Source of the DNA: Candidatus Aenigmatarchaeota archaeon
Lineage (GTDB): Archaea; EX4484-52; B79-G9
Direction: 5' to 3'
NCBI GenBank assembly: GCA_023142905.1
Contig: JAGLIP010000002.1
Location: 1 to 20,972 of the forward strand
Length of the DNA stretch: 20,972 bases
Part shown: one piece after another, positions 8,689-15,787 of the stretch
How positions within the stretch are numbered: position 1 is the first letter of the stretch
Layout: every line of letters begins with the position of its first letter
The notes under the pieces: generated by a model
What the model was told of the DNA's origin: nothing
Database searches by the model: none
The model's input: only the letters and a program-made list of their open reading frames with translations
Position numbers and translations under genes: made by a program

Positions 8689-8692
8689 TCAT
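8588..8692 (-). CDS. Candidate RiPP precursor peptide 1
   Basis: 34 residues starting MKIKGRTIEV, with a charged leader (1-19) and a hydrophobic, Cys/aromatic-rich core LNTMFCCYGAFMPFR (20-34). Start ATG 8692 has GGTGAT two bases upstream, and a promoter-like region precedes it. The next gene on the strand is a near-duplicate peptide, followed by a radical SAM/SPASM enzyme. This arrangement of a small peptide with constant leader and variable core beside a SPASM maturase is typical of ribosomally made, modified peptides. The modification and product activity are unknown. Too short to be proven by sequence alone, but the duplication supports coding. Confidence 0.72.
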   Translation of the reverse strand: MKIKGRTIEVIDEGLTRTKLNTMFCCYGAFMPFR

Positions 8693-8757
8693 ATTATCAC
8701 CCCGAATCAATTAATTCTATTATTATATATTATACCACTAAACTATAAATACTTATA
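8693..8757 (-). promoter_or_regulatory. Promoter of the peptide/radical SAM operon
   Basis: A very A/T-rich stretch directly upstream of peptide 1. Read on the minus strand it contains AAGTATTTATAGTTT (about 8739-8753) and GTATAATATATAAT (about 8723-8736), both possible TATA boxes. Either would start transcription within about 35 bases of the ATG. Which one is used cannot be told from sequence. Confidence 0.5.
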
Positions 8758-8841
8758 TGTATCTTGCGCCGTAGAATTCATCCACACAATAACCGCCCGC
8801 ATCCGAACAGACCCGCACGGGTTGTCATGAAACAAGATACA
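8758..8841. other. GC-richer element closed by a 9-bp perfect inverted repeat
   Basis: TGTATCTTG (8758-8766) pairs exactly with CAAGATACA (8833-8841), enclosing 66 bases that are much richer in G+C than the surroundings and contain an inner hairpin ACCCG-CA-CGGGT. Total 84 bases. It could be a minute transposon-like element with terminal inverted repeats or a structured RNA. tRNA arms were looked for and not found. It lies upstream of the peptide operon promoter. Confidence 0.45.
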
Positions 8842-8849
8842 ATTTATGG

Positions 8850-8878
8850 GTTTCAAGCTTTTGAAACAAGTTTCAAAA
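8850..8878. promoter_or_regulatory. Triple GTTTCAA/TTGAAAC palindrome, possible operator
   Basis: GTTTCAA at 8850-8856, TTGAAAC at 8861-8867 and GTTTCAA at 8870-8876 alternate in orientation. TTTTGAAAC-AA-GTTTCAAAA (8859-8878) is a perfect 20-base palindrome. It lies between the MFS gene end and the peptide operon, about 160 bp upstream of peptide 1, and could bind a dimeric regulator or fold as a hairpin after the MFS transcript. The rest of 8693-8990 shows no gene. Confidence 0.4.
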
Positions 8879-8990
8879 TATACAAAGTTCGTAAATGATG
8901 CTTTTGTTCATTACATATATAGGTCTTAAAAAAATAGAAAAATTCATAGGATTGCCTAACGGCCATCATATAGATTATTTTTTTTGTATC

Positions 8991-10208
8991 TTAATTCTGC
9001 TTACTTCCTTTGTTGCCATCATTTATCTTCAAGTAAAAACACAAGTTAACTGCGGCAAGCATAATTCCGCATACGAACGCAAGCCCGAACCCGAGAGTCT
9101 GCAATATCCAGCCGCCTAAAGGCAGGCCAAAAACAACTCCAAGACTTCCAAGCATACTTTCAACAGAACCTGTCGTTGCCCTTATGTCTGAAGGGATATT
9201 CCTATGTACATAGGTCATAATTATAGGTAAAAACAAACCAGATAAACTTCCGAAGACAAGAAATAAACAGATAGCAACAATAAGGGAGCCTGTAAAATAA
9301 AAAGAAGTATACAGCAACATAGACAAGACCATGTTAAACACAAGGACATTCTTTTCCGTCTTAAGCAATTTCAGTAATTTTCCGCTGAACTGTGGGGTAA
9401 AGATCATAGCAAATGCAAAAAACATCATTAACAACCCGAAAAGATACGCAGGCATTCCGAGCGAAAGAAGATAAGGCTGTATCGCATAACCTCCGACACC
9501 AGAATTGATTCCTGCAATCAATGTTCCCAAAAATATCCATAACAAAACCATATTGCTCTTGATATATGATATCGCATCCTTTGATATGTCATATGTCTTC
9601 CTAAAAGAGCTAAAGACGGTTATTTCTTTTTTTCTCTCAAAACCCTCAGGACCACAGACAAGAGTGTAAAAAGACAGGATAATAAAAAAGATTCCTGTAA
9701 GATACCACACATATGTCACATCAAGATATATCAGATAAGTCGATATACCAAAAGCGATAAAGCCCCCAATAGCAGTATAACTCTGTATATTTGAAAAAAT
9801 TTTCTGCATATCTTTATCAAAACCGTTCTTCTTAGCATGATCAACCATCCATGCCATCTCGGCTCCGCTTGAAAGTGTGCTTGCCCCCCCCATTAAAAAC
9901 ACAAGTACCAGAAGGATATAGAACGAACTGGATGCTGCCAATAATATTGCCAATATACCACAAAATAGATAACTCAAAAAAACAGACAGCTTCCTACCAT
10001 ATATATCAGCTATGGCTCCTGTAGGAATCTCAAAAAGAAACTGTGAACCTACCCAGACAGCAAACAATATGGAGTTCTGAAAATAATCAAACCCGATAAG
10101 CAAAAAATAGACCATTATGACCGGAGTTACAAAACCGGATAGCCCAAAAAAGAAATTCTGCACATAAAAAAACTTAAGCTTTTCATAATGTAAAGGTTTA
10201 CGGAACAT
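8991..10208 (-). CDS. Major facilitator superfamily transporter
   Basis: About 405 residues with roughly 12 hydrophobic helices, typical MFS length. The loop after helix 2 reads GAIADIYGRKLSVFLSYL, the MFS signature (G-x-x-x-D-x-x-G-R-K/R). A central cytoplasmic loop holds the charged sequence GFERKKEI. Substrate unknown; it would export or import a small molecule across the cell membrane. The frame is open to GTG 10247, but that codon overlaps a possible binding site; ATG 10208 with GAGGAG upstream fits the usual short N-terminus. It lies 300 bp upstream of the peptide operon on the same strand, so a role in exporting the modified peptide is possible but unproven. Confidence 0.9.
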   Translation of the reverse strand: MFRKPLHYEKLKFFYVQNFFFGLSGFVTPVIMVYFLLIGFDYFQNSILFAVWVGSQFLFEIPTGAIADIYGRKLSVFLSYLFCGILAILLAASSSFYILLVLVFLMGGASTLSSGAEMAWMVDHAKKNGFDKDMQKIFSNIQSYTAIGGFIAFGISTYLIYLDVTYVWYLTGIFFIILSFYTLVCGPEGFERKKEITVFSSFRKTYDISKDAISYIKSNMVLLWIFLGTLIAGINSGVGGYAIQPYLLSLGMPAYLFGLLMMFFAFAMIFTPQFSGKLLKLLKTEKNVLVFNMVLSMLLYTSFYFTGSLIVAICLFLVFGSLSGLFLPIIMTYVHRNIPSDIRATTGSVESMLGSLGVVFGLPLGGWILQTLGFGLAFVCGIMLAAVNLCFYLKINDGNKGSKQN

Positions 10209-10290
10209 AAGATTACGACTCCTCTGAATCACAAAAGAATATATCACCTATTTGATTATAATTCTTATAAATTAGACGCTGTAGAAATTC
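10209..10290 (-). promoter_or_regulatory. MFS gene promoter
   Basis: Read on the minus strand, AATTTATAAG (10264-10273) is a TATA box that would start transcription near 10245. That gives a short leader to ATG 10208 and argues against translation from the outer GTG unless the message is leaderless. Confidence 0.5.
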
Positions 10291-10409
10291 TGAGTCTACC
10301 ATAAAATAACTACATAACAACCGAAAAAAATTGTGTAATCTCGGTGTAAATTTTTTTGTACAAAAGCAACAACCGCGGGTTACATCGAATAAAAATGAAA
10401 CAAAAAAAA

Positions 10410-10619
10410 CTATCCGAAATTACAGTCCATAGGCGTTATGCCCTGACCTAAAAGCGTGTCAAAAAACTGTATGAACTGGTTCCCCCAATTGCATGCCTGT
10501 TTCGCTATTTCAGAAATTATTGTGGATGAATAAAAAAGAAGAATAACTGCGGCAAAAGCAAAAAGAATAACTAAAATTACCCAATTTCCCATCAAATCAA
10601 GAGAGGCTTTTCGTTTCAT
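10410..10619 (-). CDS. Small pilin-like membrane protein
   Basis: 69 residues, MKRKASLDLMGNW followed by a hydrophobic helix (about 13-30) and a short outside domain with two Cys (C43, C66). A basic start, a short polar stretch and a long hydrophobic helix resemble archaeal class III (type IV pilin) signal sequences, though the cleavage motif is not a perfect K-G-Q/x-S. It follows the 42-residue gene at 10626-10754 by six bases and is probably cotranscribed; a binding site GTGAT lies just upstream of the ATG. A broken partial copy lies at 6036-6182. Confidence 0.75.
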   Translation of the reverse strand: MKRKASLDLMGNWVILVILFAFAAVILLFYSSTIISEIAKQACNWGNQFIQFFDTLLGQGITPMDCNFG

Positions 10620-10625
10620 AATCGA

Positions 10626-10754
10626 TCACGATAGATATGGTTCTAAAAACATATAGGTAAAATACAAAAGAAACGTTATAATTGCGACAACAAATATAAT
10701 CCCGCGCATAACATCCAAAAATACTGTCGTCCCTTTTGCCGATTGTCCAATCAT
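10626..10754 (-). CDS. Small single-span membrane protein
   Basis: 42 residues: MIGQSAKGTTVFLDVMRG, then a hydrophobic helix (about 19-37) and EPYLS. The gene lies between a promoter region and the pilin-like gene at 10410-10619. A well-spaced ribosome binding site is not obvious, so it may be leaderless. No family recognised. It may be a pilin-like subunit or an assembly partner of its neighbours. Confidence 0.6.
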   Translation of the reverse strand: MIGQSAKGTTVFLDVMRGIIFVVAIITFLLYFTYMFLEPYLS

Positions 10755-10810
10755 TGTTTGTTTATTTGTTTTAGGTTACATATAAATATAACCACACACC
10801 ATAAGTATTT
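10755..10810. promoter_or_regulatory. Divergent promoter between two pilin-like gene groups
   Basis: The 56 bases between oppositely directed small genes contain ACATATAAATATAACC (about 10778-10793), usable as a TATA box in either direction. The rightward message would start close to ATG 10811 and so be nearly leaderless. Confidence 0.45.
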
Positions 10811-10966
10811 ATGAAAGATGCAAAGGGCGAGCTGGCTGTAAATACTATGATTTTAATGGCTTTAGGCATATTGGTTCTTGCATTAATTGTAATACTTATA
10901 CTTCAATGGAAAGGAGATATGATAAGTCTGGTAAGCGGGGTCTTAAAACCTCCGGCAACACCTTGA
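10811..10966 (+). CDS. Pilin-like small protein
   Basis: 51 residues: MKDAKGELAVNTM, then a hydrophobic helix (about 13-31) and a 20-residue tail. KGELAVNTM directly before the helix fits the archaeal class III signal pattern (K-G-x-h-s, cleaved after Gly by a prepilin peptidase). First of four short genes read rightward with gaps of 8-21 bases. Probable minor pilin or membrane-anchored subunit. Confidence 0.7.
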   Translation: MKDAKGELAVNTMILMALGILVLALIVILILQWKGDMISLVSGVLKPPATP

Positions 10967-10978
10967 TGTGTGATTATA

Positions 10979-11143
10979 ATGACGAATAAAGCAATGAGCT
11001 CGGCAATGTATGTTGTAATATGCCTTGTAGTGATGTTAATAGTGGCTGTTCTTGTGCTTACAATAGCCAACAACGGTATCACTGAAGGTGGCGGTAAAAT
11101 GATAGAAATAATCACCGGAACAGACATACCGATTATTGAATAG
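10979..11143 (+). CDS. Small single-span membrane protein
   Basis: 54 residues: MTNKAMSSAM, a hydrophobic helix (about 10-30), then a short tail NNGITEGGGK ending in IPIIE. GTGAT lies upstream of the ATG. It starts 12 bases after the previous gene and shares its plan (short basic start, helix, small outer tail), so probably another pilin-like subunit of the same operon. Confidence 0.68.
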   Translation: MTNKAMSSAMYVVICLVVMLIVAVLVLTIANNGITEGGGKMIEIITGTDIPIIE

Positions 11144-11151
11144 TTGATTTC

Positions 11152-11400
11152 ATGGAAATGAAGATTATAGCGTATATAGTCATTTGTATGTTCGTGCTAC
11201 TGGCGCTATGGAACTTTGTTGCTCCAAAAATAGATGCAAGTTCACCCGCATTTAATATTTTTGGAACTCTTTTCGGAAAAGATGATGACGGCAACCTAAA
11301 AGCACCAAATACGCAATGCTATAGCGAATGCTCAATGGAAATACTTACCTCTGGCGAATCATTGGAATCTTGCCTGGCAAACAAAGAGGACTGTAATTGA
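11152..11400 (+). CDS. Small secreted or membrane-anchored Cys-containing protein
   Basis: 82 residues. MEMKIIAYIVICMFVLLALWNF is a signal anchor, followed by an outer domain with four Cys in C-x3-C...C...C spacing (CYSEC, SCL, DC near the C-terminus), which could form two disulfides. It begins eight bases after the preceding gene. ATG 11158 is an alternative start. No family recognised. Confidence 0.68.
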   Translation: MEMKIIAYIVICMFVLLALWNFVAPKIDASSPAFNIFGTLFGKDDDGNLKAPNTQCYSECSMEILTSGESLESCLANKEDCN

Positions 11401-11421
11401 TAAAAATATATCGTGATTTAT

Positions 11422-11664
11422 ATGCAACGCAAAGGAGACTTATCCGGCGGGGGATTAAAAAAGGTAATTACAATAGTGATTGCTCTTGCAATAATAGCCC
11501 TCATTGGTGTCGCCGTCATGAATATTATGGGTGCTGGAGATACAAAAATCAAAGACACAGAACTTTCTTATATGAATGCGGCAAAATGCGAAGCCCAATG
11601 CGCTTTATGTACGAAAGCACCATGTTACTGCGAACTAGATTCAAAAGAAATTGAGTGTGCCTAA
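11422..11664 (+). CDS. Pilin-like Cys-rich small protein
   Basis: 80 residues from ATG 11422, chosen because GTGAT lies five bases upstream; the frame is open to GTG 11413. MQRKGDLSGGGLKK and a long hydrophobic helix (about 15-35) resemble a class III signal sequence. The last 30 residues hold seven Cys (CEAQCALC, PCYC, EC), enough for disulfides or a metal site. Last gene of the rightward operon and convergent with the TBP gene. Confidence 0.7.
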   Translation: MQRKGDLSGGGLKKVITIVIALAIIALIGVAVMNIMGAGDTKIKDTELSYMNAAKCEAQCALCTKAPCYCELDSKEIECA

Positions 11665-11692
11665 TAAGATTTTACAAACATTCTAAAATGTG
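11665..11692. terminator. Possible bidirectional terminator
   Basis: The 28 bases between convergent genes contain ACATT-CTAA-AATGT (11678-11691 region), a weak 5-bp hairpin with T-rich flanks on both sides. The stem is short, so this is tentative. Confidence 0.25.
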
Positions 11693-12301
11693 TTATTTTC
11701 TTACCGCATGAATATCTTCAAGCTTCTTTTTCAGCATGTCAACAGCAATATCTACATCTGTCTCCGTTGTAGCACCGGTGCACACAACTTTGCCCGAATT
11801 AAAAATCAAAAATACAACCTTTGGCTTATCGTGTCGATACACCAAACCCGGAAATTGTTCGGGTTCGTATTCGCACTCGCCAAGTTCAAACACAATTTTA
11901 TTCAAATCAAGTTTTACACCAAGGTTTGCCGAAGCCACAATATTTACAATAGCCGTATCTGTTTTTCCGGCAACATCAATACCTATTTTTTTAAAGTCTT
12001 CCAGTGCCTGAGCAATTGATTTTTTCGCGGAATCATAAGATTTTGCGCCTGAACAGATTATCTTTCCTGTTGTAAACACAAGAGCGGATGCCTTTGGTTC
12101 TTTAACCCGGTATACAAGACCCGGAAAAGATTCCGGCTCATATTCGGCACCATCAAGATTTGCTGCAAGCATCTCTAAAGAAAATTTTGTGTGTGTATCC
12201 GCAGATACAACAATATTTTGGATTTTTATGTCATTTTTAACAATAACCTGTTTATCCTCAGATACAACAATATTTTGAACCTTTACATCCTTTTTGACCA
12301 T
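11693..12301 (-). CDS. tbp: TATA-box-binding protein with duplicated N-terminal strand
   Basis: Binds promoter TATA boxes and recruits TFB and RNA polymerase. 202 residues from ATG 12301, chosen because GGTGAT lies just upstream; the ATG at 12313 overlaps that site. The two saddle halves are visible: the first holds YEPESFPGLVYRVKEPKA and GKIICSGAKS, the second YEPEQFPGLVYRHDKPK and GKVVCTGA. Odd feature: DVKVQNIVVSED (5-16) is repeated as DIKIQNIVVSAD (24-35). The exact 19-base repeats are at 12202-12220 and 12259-12277, so an extra copy of the first beta-strand precedes the fold. The acidic C-terminal tail of some archaeal TBPs is absent. Confidence 0.96.
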   Translation of the reverse strand: MVKKDVKVQNIVVSEDKQVIVKNDIKIQNIVVSADTHTKFSLEMLAANLDGAEYEPESFPGLVYRVKEPKASALVFTTGKIICSGAKSYDSAKKSIAQALEDFKKIGIDVAGKTDTAIVNIVASANLGVKLDLNKIVFELGECEYEPEQFPGLVYRHDKPKVVFLIFNSGKVVCTGATTETDVDIAVDMLKKKLEDIHAVRK

Positions 12302-12357
12302 AAAATCACCCAATAACTGTTATGTAAGATTTATAGCATAATTCATTTATAAAGGAA

Positions 12358-12507
12358 TCATTGAAATAGCTTAACTATTTCGCCTTTGGCGAGCTTGACA
12401 TCTTTTATTGAAAGAGGACTGTCACAATGTTGACATACTCCTTTACTTCTGCCCCAGCGCCAATCAAAAAGCCCGTCGCATTTAGAACAAATAACTGTTA
12501 CATTCAA
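12358..12507 (-). CDS. Small zinc-ribbon protein (TTG start)
   Basis: 49 residues, starting at TTG 12507 with GGTGAT four bases upstream. Cys pairs CSKC (C7, C10) and CQHC (C25, C28) make a one-domain zinc ribbon, followed by a basic segment DVKLAKGEIVKLFQ. Similar tiny ribbons occur near transcription genes in archaea, but no specific family is recognised. The TBP gene follows 56 bases downstream on the same strand, so a shared transcript and a role in nucleic-acid binding are plausible. Confidence 0.7.
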   Translation of the reverse strand: MNVTVICSKCDGLFDWRWGRSKGVCQHCDSPLSIKDVKLAKGEIVKLFQ

Positions 12508-12644
12508 AAAATCACCAGCAAAAACATATATCGATACCTCGATACAAAACTATATTCTTCAAACTTTATAAATACCTATGCTCGAACATATATAATGTCG
12601 TAAAACAATGTAATCTTAGATAATAATATTTCATAGGTAATTAT
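12508..12644. promoter_or_regulatory. Divergent promoter region, zinc ribbon/TBP versus pilin-like operon
   Basis: CTTTATAAATA (about 12564-12574) is a rightward TATA box for the operon at 12645. On the minus strand GAATATAGTTTT (about 12546-12557) may serve the zinc-ribbon/TBP genes. A direct repeat CGATAC-CT-CGATAC (12532-12545) sits near the leftward start and might be a regulator site. No gene seen. Confidence 0.4.
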
Positions 12645-13223
12645 ATGGAAATAAATGAAGCCGCATCATCCTTAATATATGTAATTTTTTTCGCAGGGTT
12701 CTTAACAATTATATTCGCCCAAAACATATGGTTTAACACAACAGTTACCGGTCTTGATGTGGTTGGTGACTTTGAGATTGACATTGCAAACGAGTTCGCC
12801 CAAAGTCCCTGTTTTGCCGCAAAAGATGCACAGGGACTAACACTTTTGAACACGCTTGATGCAGATGCGCTTGACGGCGCAACTAAAGCCATCACAATTA
12901 CCAACAGGGATTCAGTTACATATAACACAAACCATGCAGAATTATTGGATAAAATCTGTTTAGATACAAAAGAATACTATTACTATATAGAAATCTACGA
13001 CTCAGGAAACCCAACCCCTCAATGGATTTTCGGCAACAGTTCAGAACTGTATTATGTATACCCTGAAGGATGGTTCCAAGAAACAAGAACCGCCCTTATA
13101 AAACAAGGAACAACAACAACACAAATCATAATAAAATACGGCTTTGGCACGAGAAAGCCCATAATATATAAAGGAGTGCTATCCGGCAACCAATATACCT
13201 CATACCCAATGCTTGGTCACTAA
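12645..13223 (+). CDS. Pilin-like/pseudopilin-like exported protein
   Basis: 192 residues: MEINEAASSLIYVIFFAGFL is a short start plus N-terminal hydrophobic helix (to about residue 25), followed by an outer domain with two Cys (C57, C103) and an acidic, tyrosine-rich middle (YYYYIEIYD). Acidic residue E6 before a pilin-like helix is suggestive, but the class III cleavage site is not clear. First of three genes with gaps of 20 and 5 bases that share this plan, so probably components of one surface filament or secretion structure. Confidence 0.75.
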   Translation: MEINEAASSLIYVIFFAGFLTIIFAQNIWFNTTVTGLDVVGDFEIDIANEFAQSPCFAAKDAQGLTLLNTLDADALDGATKAITITNRDSVTYNTNHAELLDKICLDTKEYYYYIEIYDSGNPTPQWIFGNSSELYYVYPEGWFQETRTALIKQGTTTTQIIIKYGFGTRKPIIYKGVLSGNQYTSYPMLGH

Positions 13224-13243
13224 GAAATATGAACTGTGATTAG

Positions 13244-13744
13244 ATGAAACAAAAAAAAGCGCAGATGTCCCTGCCAATTTTAATGGTAATATTTTTCGTG
13301 GTATGTATTATAGCACTCACATTTGCACTAATTGTCGCAAAAAGTGTTGTCATCTCTAAAGAATATGTAAGAAACGAAACAAGTGCGGATACAGCACTTT
13401 ATGCTTTTTTGAATGACAACACATGCGCAGAAACAAAAATTACAAACGCAGAAATAATATCTTTAGGGCTTGCACAAAAAGTTCACGCCGATGACGATAT
13501 TGAAATAAAATACAACAATCTTGAAGAAACCACAACTGTTGAAACATGCCTTATGTCCTATTTCAATGCAATTGATTTTGTGCCGGAATCCTGGGGGCAA
13601 TACAAGTATTATCTTAAAGTAGAAAAAGACAACACAATCCATATGTCTCTTGGCGGCTACGGAGTAACAGAAAACAAAGAAACAGCATCCATTGTAACAC
13701 TTGACGGCGGGAATGCAAAAATAACACTCTTTATGGAATATTGA
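13244..13744 (+). CDS. Pilin-like exported protein
   Basis: 166 residues: MKQKKAQMSLP plus a hydrophobic helix (about 11-31), then an outer domain with two Cys (CAET, ETCLM) that could form a disulfide. KKAQMSL before the helix fits the class III pilin-like pattern (basic, small, Q-x-S). GTGAT precedes the ATG. Middle gene of the operon. Function inferred from the plan only. Confidence 0.78.
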   Translation: MKQKKAQMSLPILMVIFFVVCIIALTFALIVAKSVVISKEYVRNETSADTALYAFLNDNTCAETKITNAEIISLGLAQKVHADDDIEIKYNNLEETTTVETCLMSYFNAIDFVPESWGQYKYYLKVEKDNTIHMSLGGYGVTENKETASIVTLDGGNAKITLFMEY

Positions 13745-13749
13745 TACTT

Positions 13750-15765
13750 ATGAATAAAAAAGGCGAATTTTCAACAGTGCTCGGATTTCTTGTAATAGTT
13801 CTTATGATTGTGACAACGCTTTACTTTGTGCAGTTATGGATGGGATACGGCGCAAATGAGGTTCAGGAAGTATATTCAAATTATTTTATAACCTCGCTTG
13901 ACCGCGACATTGCAACATACAGTTCTGTTTTTGAAAAAACAGCTCTTTTTTCCGGCCTTGCAAGCACCGTAAATCACTTAAGCGCACATGGAGGCGTTCC
14001 GGTAGATATAGAGCCTGAAAAAACGAACATAGAGCCGGTCTTGAATTTCTACAATGACATATATTCATGGACATTCATAAAGGATTGCAATCTTGAAACA
14101 AGAATACCATTCACAACATACCGTGACAAAAACATCCTACTTGGAAACTACGAGGTCCCTCTCGACAATCCGAATAATGTAGAACTAAAAACAGCCATCA
14201 TAAATGTCTGGATGTTTAAAAAAGGCTCTATTGATGTTTCATGCAACCCGGGCAGCTGCACCATAACAGGAGACACAACCATAGAAGAAACAGGAACCCA
14301 TGTCTATTCAATAACCGGAGCAACGCATCTGGTTTTATCTGCCGACGAGGGCACAGCGCTCTTAAAGCTCGTTGGCGCATCGCCCTATGAAGGAAGTGCC
14401 GACAAAGAGATATTTATCAACAGCTTAAACGAATACTTTACAAAAATATTGCAGAATATGCAGGAAACTGCTGATTTCTCAAACAGATTAACGATAACGC
14501 CAATAAATGCTATTTTTGGAAGAAATGACTTATTTCCAACAGGATTCTCAAGATTCAATGAAGGAATCATCGGAAAAATTGATGACCCCACCCTGCCAAA
14601 TGTTGTTGTCTGGAATTTCGGCAATGTCGATGAAACCCTAAAAGTAAGATATTGGAACCTTTATGATTACGCAGAGCAGTTTACACTCACAGCACCCGAT
14701 GTCCTGACATACCGCTTGTGGAATGTTTTAAATACCTTAAAGGACTATCAAGGCAGACAAGGTTCTAGAGGTTGTGGTGGTCCGCCAACACTCGGAAATG
14801 GATGCCCCACAGATAAAATAAATTATAATACAAATCAGATTCACAATTATATACAAAAAGATGTTGACTTATACGAGAAAACCATAACAATTGCCGATCC
14901 GGATATCACATTAAATCTTGAAGTACCGCCAAGTTTATTTGACGGATGTTATATAAATTCAAATGGTAATGCTGTCGAAGAATGTAATGAAGGAAATTTT
15001 GAATATTATGAATATTTAGAAGGCCATATGTGGAATATCCGTAGCTGTAAATCAGAAAAGTGTGGCCGCTGCTATAATCGTAATGGCTGTGAAAGTAATT
15101 GGTACCATAGGTACATATTAAAAAAAGTCAGAATACAGGCAACATTAACGGATACCAAATACAAAATAATAGATGTAAACGGAAATTGGAACCCACAAAC
15201 ATTTACATTCATAATTGAACTTCCGATAATTGATGATAATTGCTGTAATGGCGTTTCTTTATGTGAGAATAAAGGCACTTCTGATTGCGATACCAGCGAA
15301 AATAAAAACGGGAATCCATTCCCGCAACCTAAAGACCATAGTTCATTAACAGCCAATAACGAAAGTACAGTAGTAGTGGAAGTATATACCCCCCCCGATG
15401 AAATAGTTGACGATTATACTCTTTTCGCAGAATCAAAGGATTGTACATTCATAAATACCCCGGGAACAACAATGACCCCTTCAAGCTTTACAGAAGATGC
15501 GTATGACTGTGCTCGTTTCGATGCGGATAGTGAAGATCAATCCGTTTCAATTAAATGCATTACAGGAAATTTATATATACAAACATGCAACACCTTTGAT
15601 AAATTCTGTAAATCCGATAGCGGTCAGTGTGTTGAATGTATCAAGGATGGACACTGCGCCATAGGAGTATGCAACACAGCAATAAATGAATGTGTTGAGT
15701 GTACGGAGGATACAGACTGCGCCATAGGATTTACATGTGATTTAATAACCGAAACATGCATATGA
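13750..15765 (+). CDS. Large pilin-like surface protein with C-terminal Cys-knot repeats
   Basis: 671 residues from ATG 13750; the frame is open to TTG 13741, which overlaps the previous stop. MNKKGEFSTVLGFL plus a hydrophobic helix is a good class III signal, cleaved after KKG. A long outer domain follows with Cys clusters (CGGPPTLGNGC, SCKSEKCGRCYNRNGC, DNCCNGVSLC). The last 45 residues hold two repeats of the form C-V-E-C-x4-x-C-A-I-G-x-x-C...C, similar to short Cys-rich repeats found on archaeal surface proteins. Likely the large or tip subunit or adhesin of the pilus-like structure encoded by this operon. Confidence 0.82.
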   Translation: MNKKGEFSTVLGFLVIVLMIVTTLYFVQLWMGYGANEVQEVYSNYFITSLDRDIATYSSVFEKTALFSGLASTVNHLSAHGGVPVDIEPEKTNIEPVLNFYNDIYSWTFIKDCNLETRIPFTTYRDKNILLGNYEVPLDNPNNVELKTAIINVWMFKKGSIDVSCNPGSCTITGDTTIEETGTHVYSITGATHLVLSADEGTALLKLVGASPYEGSADKEIFINSLNEYFTKILQNMQETADFSNRLTITPINAIFGRNDLFPTGFSRFNEGIIGKIDDPTLPNVVVWNFGNVDETLKVRYWNLYDYAEQFTLTAPDVLTYRLWNVLNTLKDYQGRQGSRGCGGPPTLGNGCPTDKINYNTNQIHNYIQKDVDLYEKTITIADPDITLNLEVPPSLFDGCYINSNGNAVEECNEGNFEYYEYLEGHMWNIRSCKSEKCGRCYNRNGCESNWYHRYILKKVRIQATLTDTKYKIIDVNGNWNPQTFTFIIELPIIDDNCCNGVSLCENKGTSDCDTSENKNGNPFPQPKDHSSLTANNESTVVVEVYTPPDEIVDDYTLFAESKDCTFINTPGTTMTPSSFTEDAYDCARFDADSEDQSVSIKCITGNLYIQTCNTFDKFCKSDSGQCVECIKDGHCAIGVCNTAINECVECTEDTDCAIGFTCDLITETCI

Positions 15766-15787
15766 CGGCCCATCACATAACTTATAA

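Noticed and set aside
8528..8830. 100-codon rightward reading frame across the direct repeats
   Set aside because: It is the antisense of the two leftward peptides, has no binding site, and its repeat content is explained by the leader duplication.
8758..8841. tRNA gene suggested by the 84-base length and paired ends
   Set aside because: No T-arm consensus, no D-arm and a 9-bp end stem; it does not fold as a tRNA on either strand.
8827..8898. 23-codon rightward frame starting ATG AAA CAA GAT
   Set aside because: No ribosome binding site, and it overlaps the inverted repeats; more likely non-coding.
11397..11654. Overlapping 85-codon rightward frame
   Set aside because: Out of frame with the clear class III signal protein at 11422-11664 and without hydrophobic or domain features.
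11690..12019. Rightward frames opposite the TBP gene
   Set aside because: TBP is unmistakable on the other strand; these are shadows.
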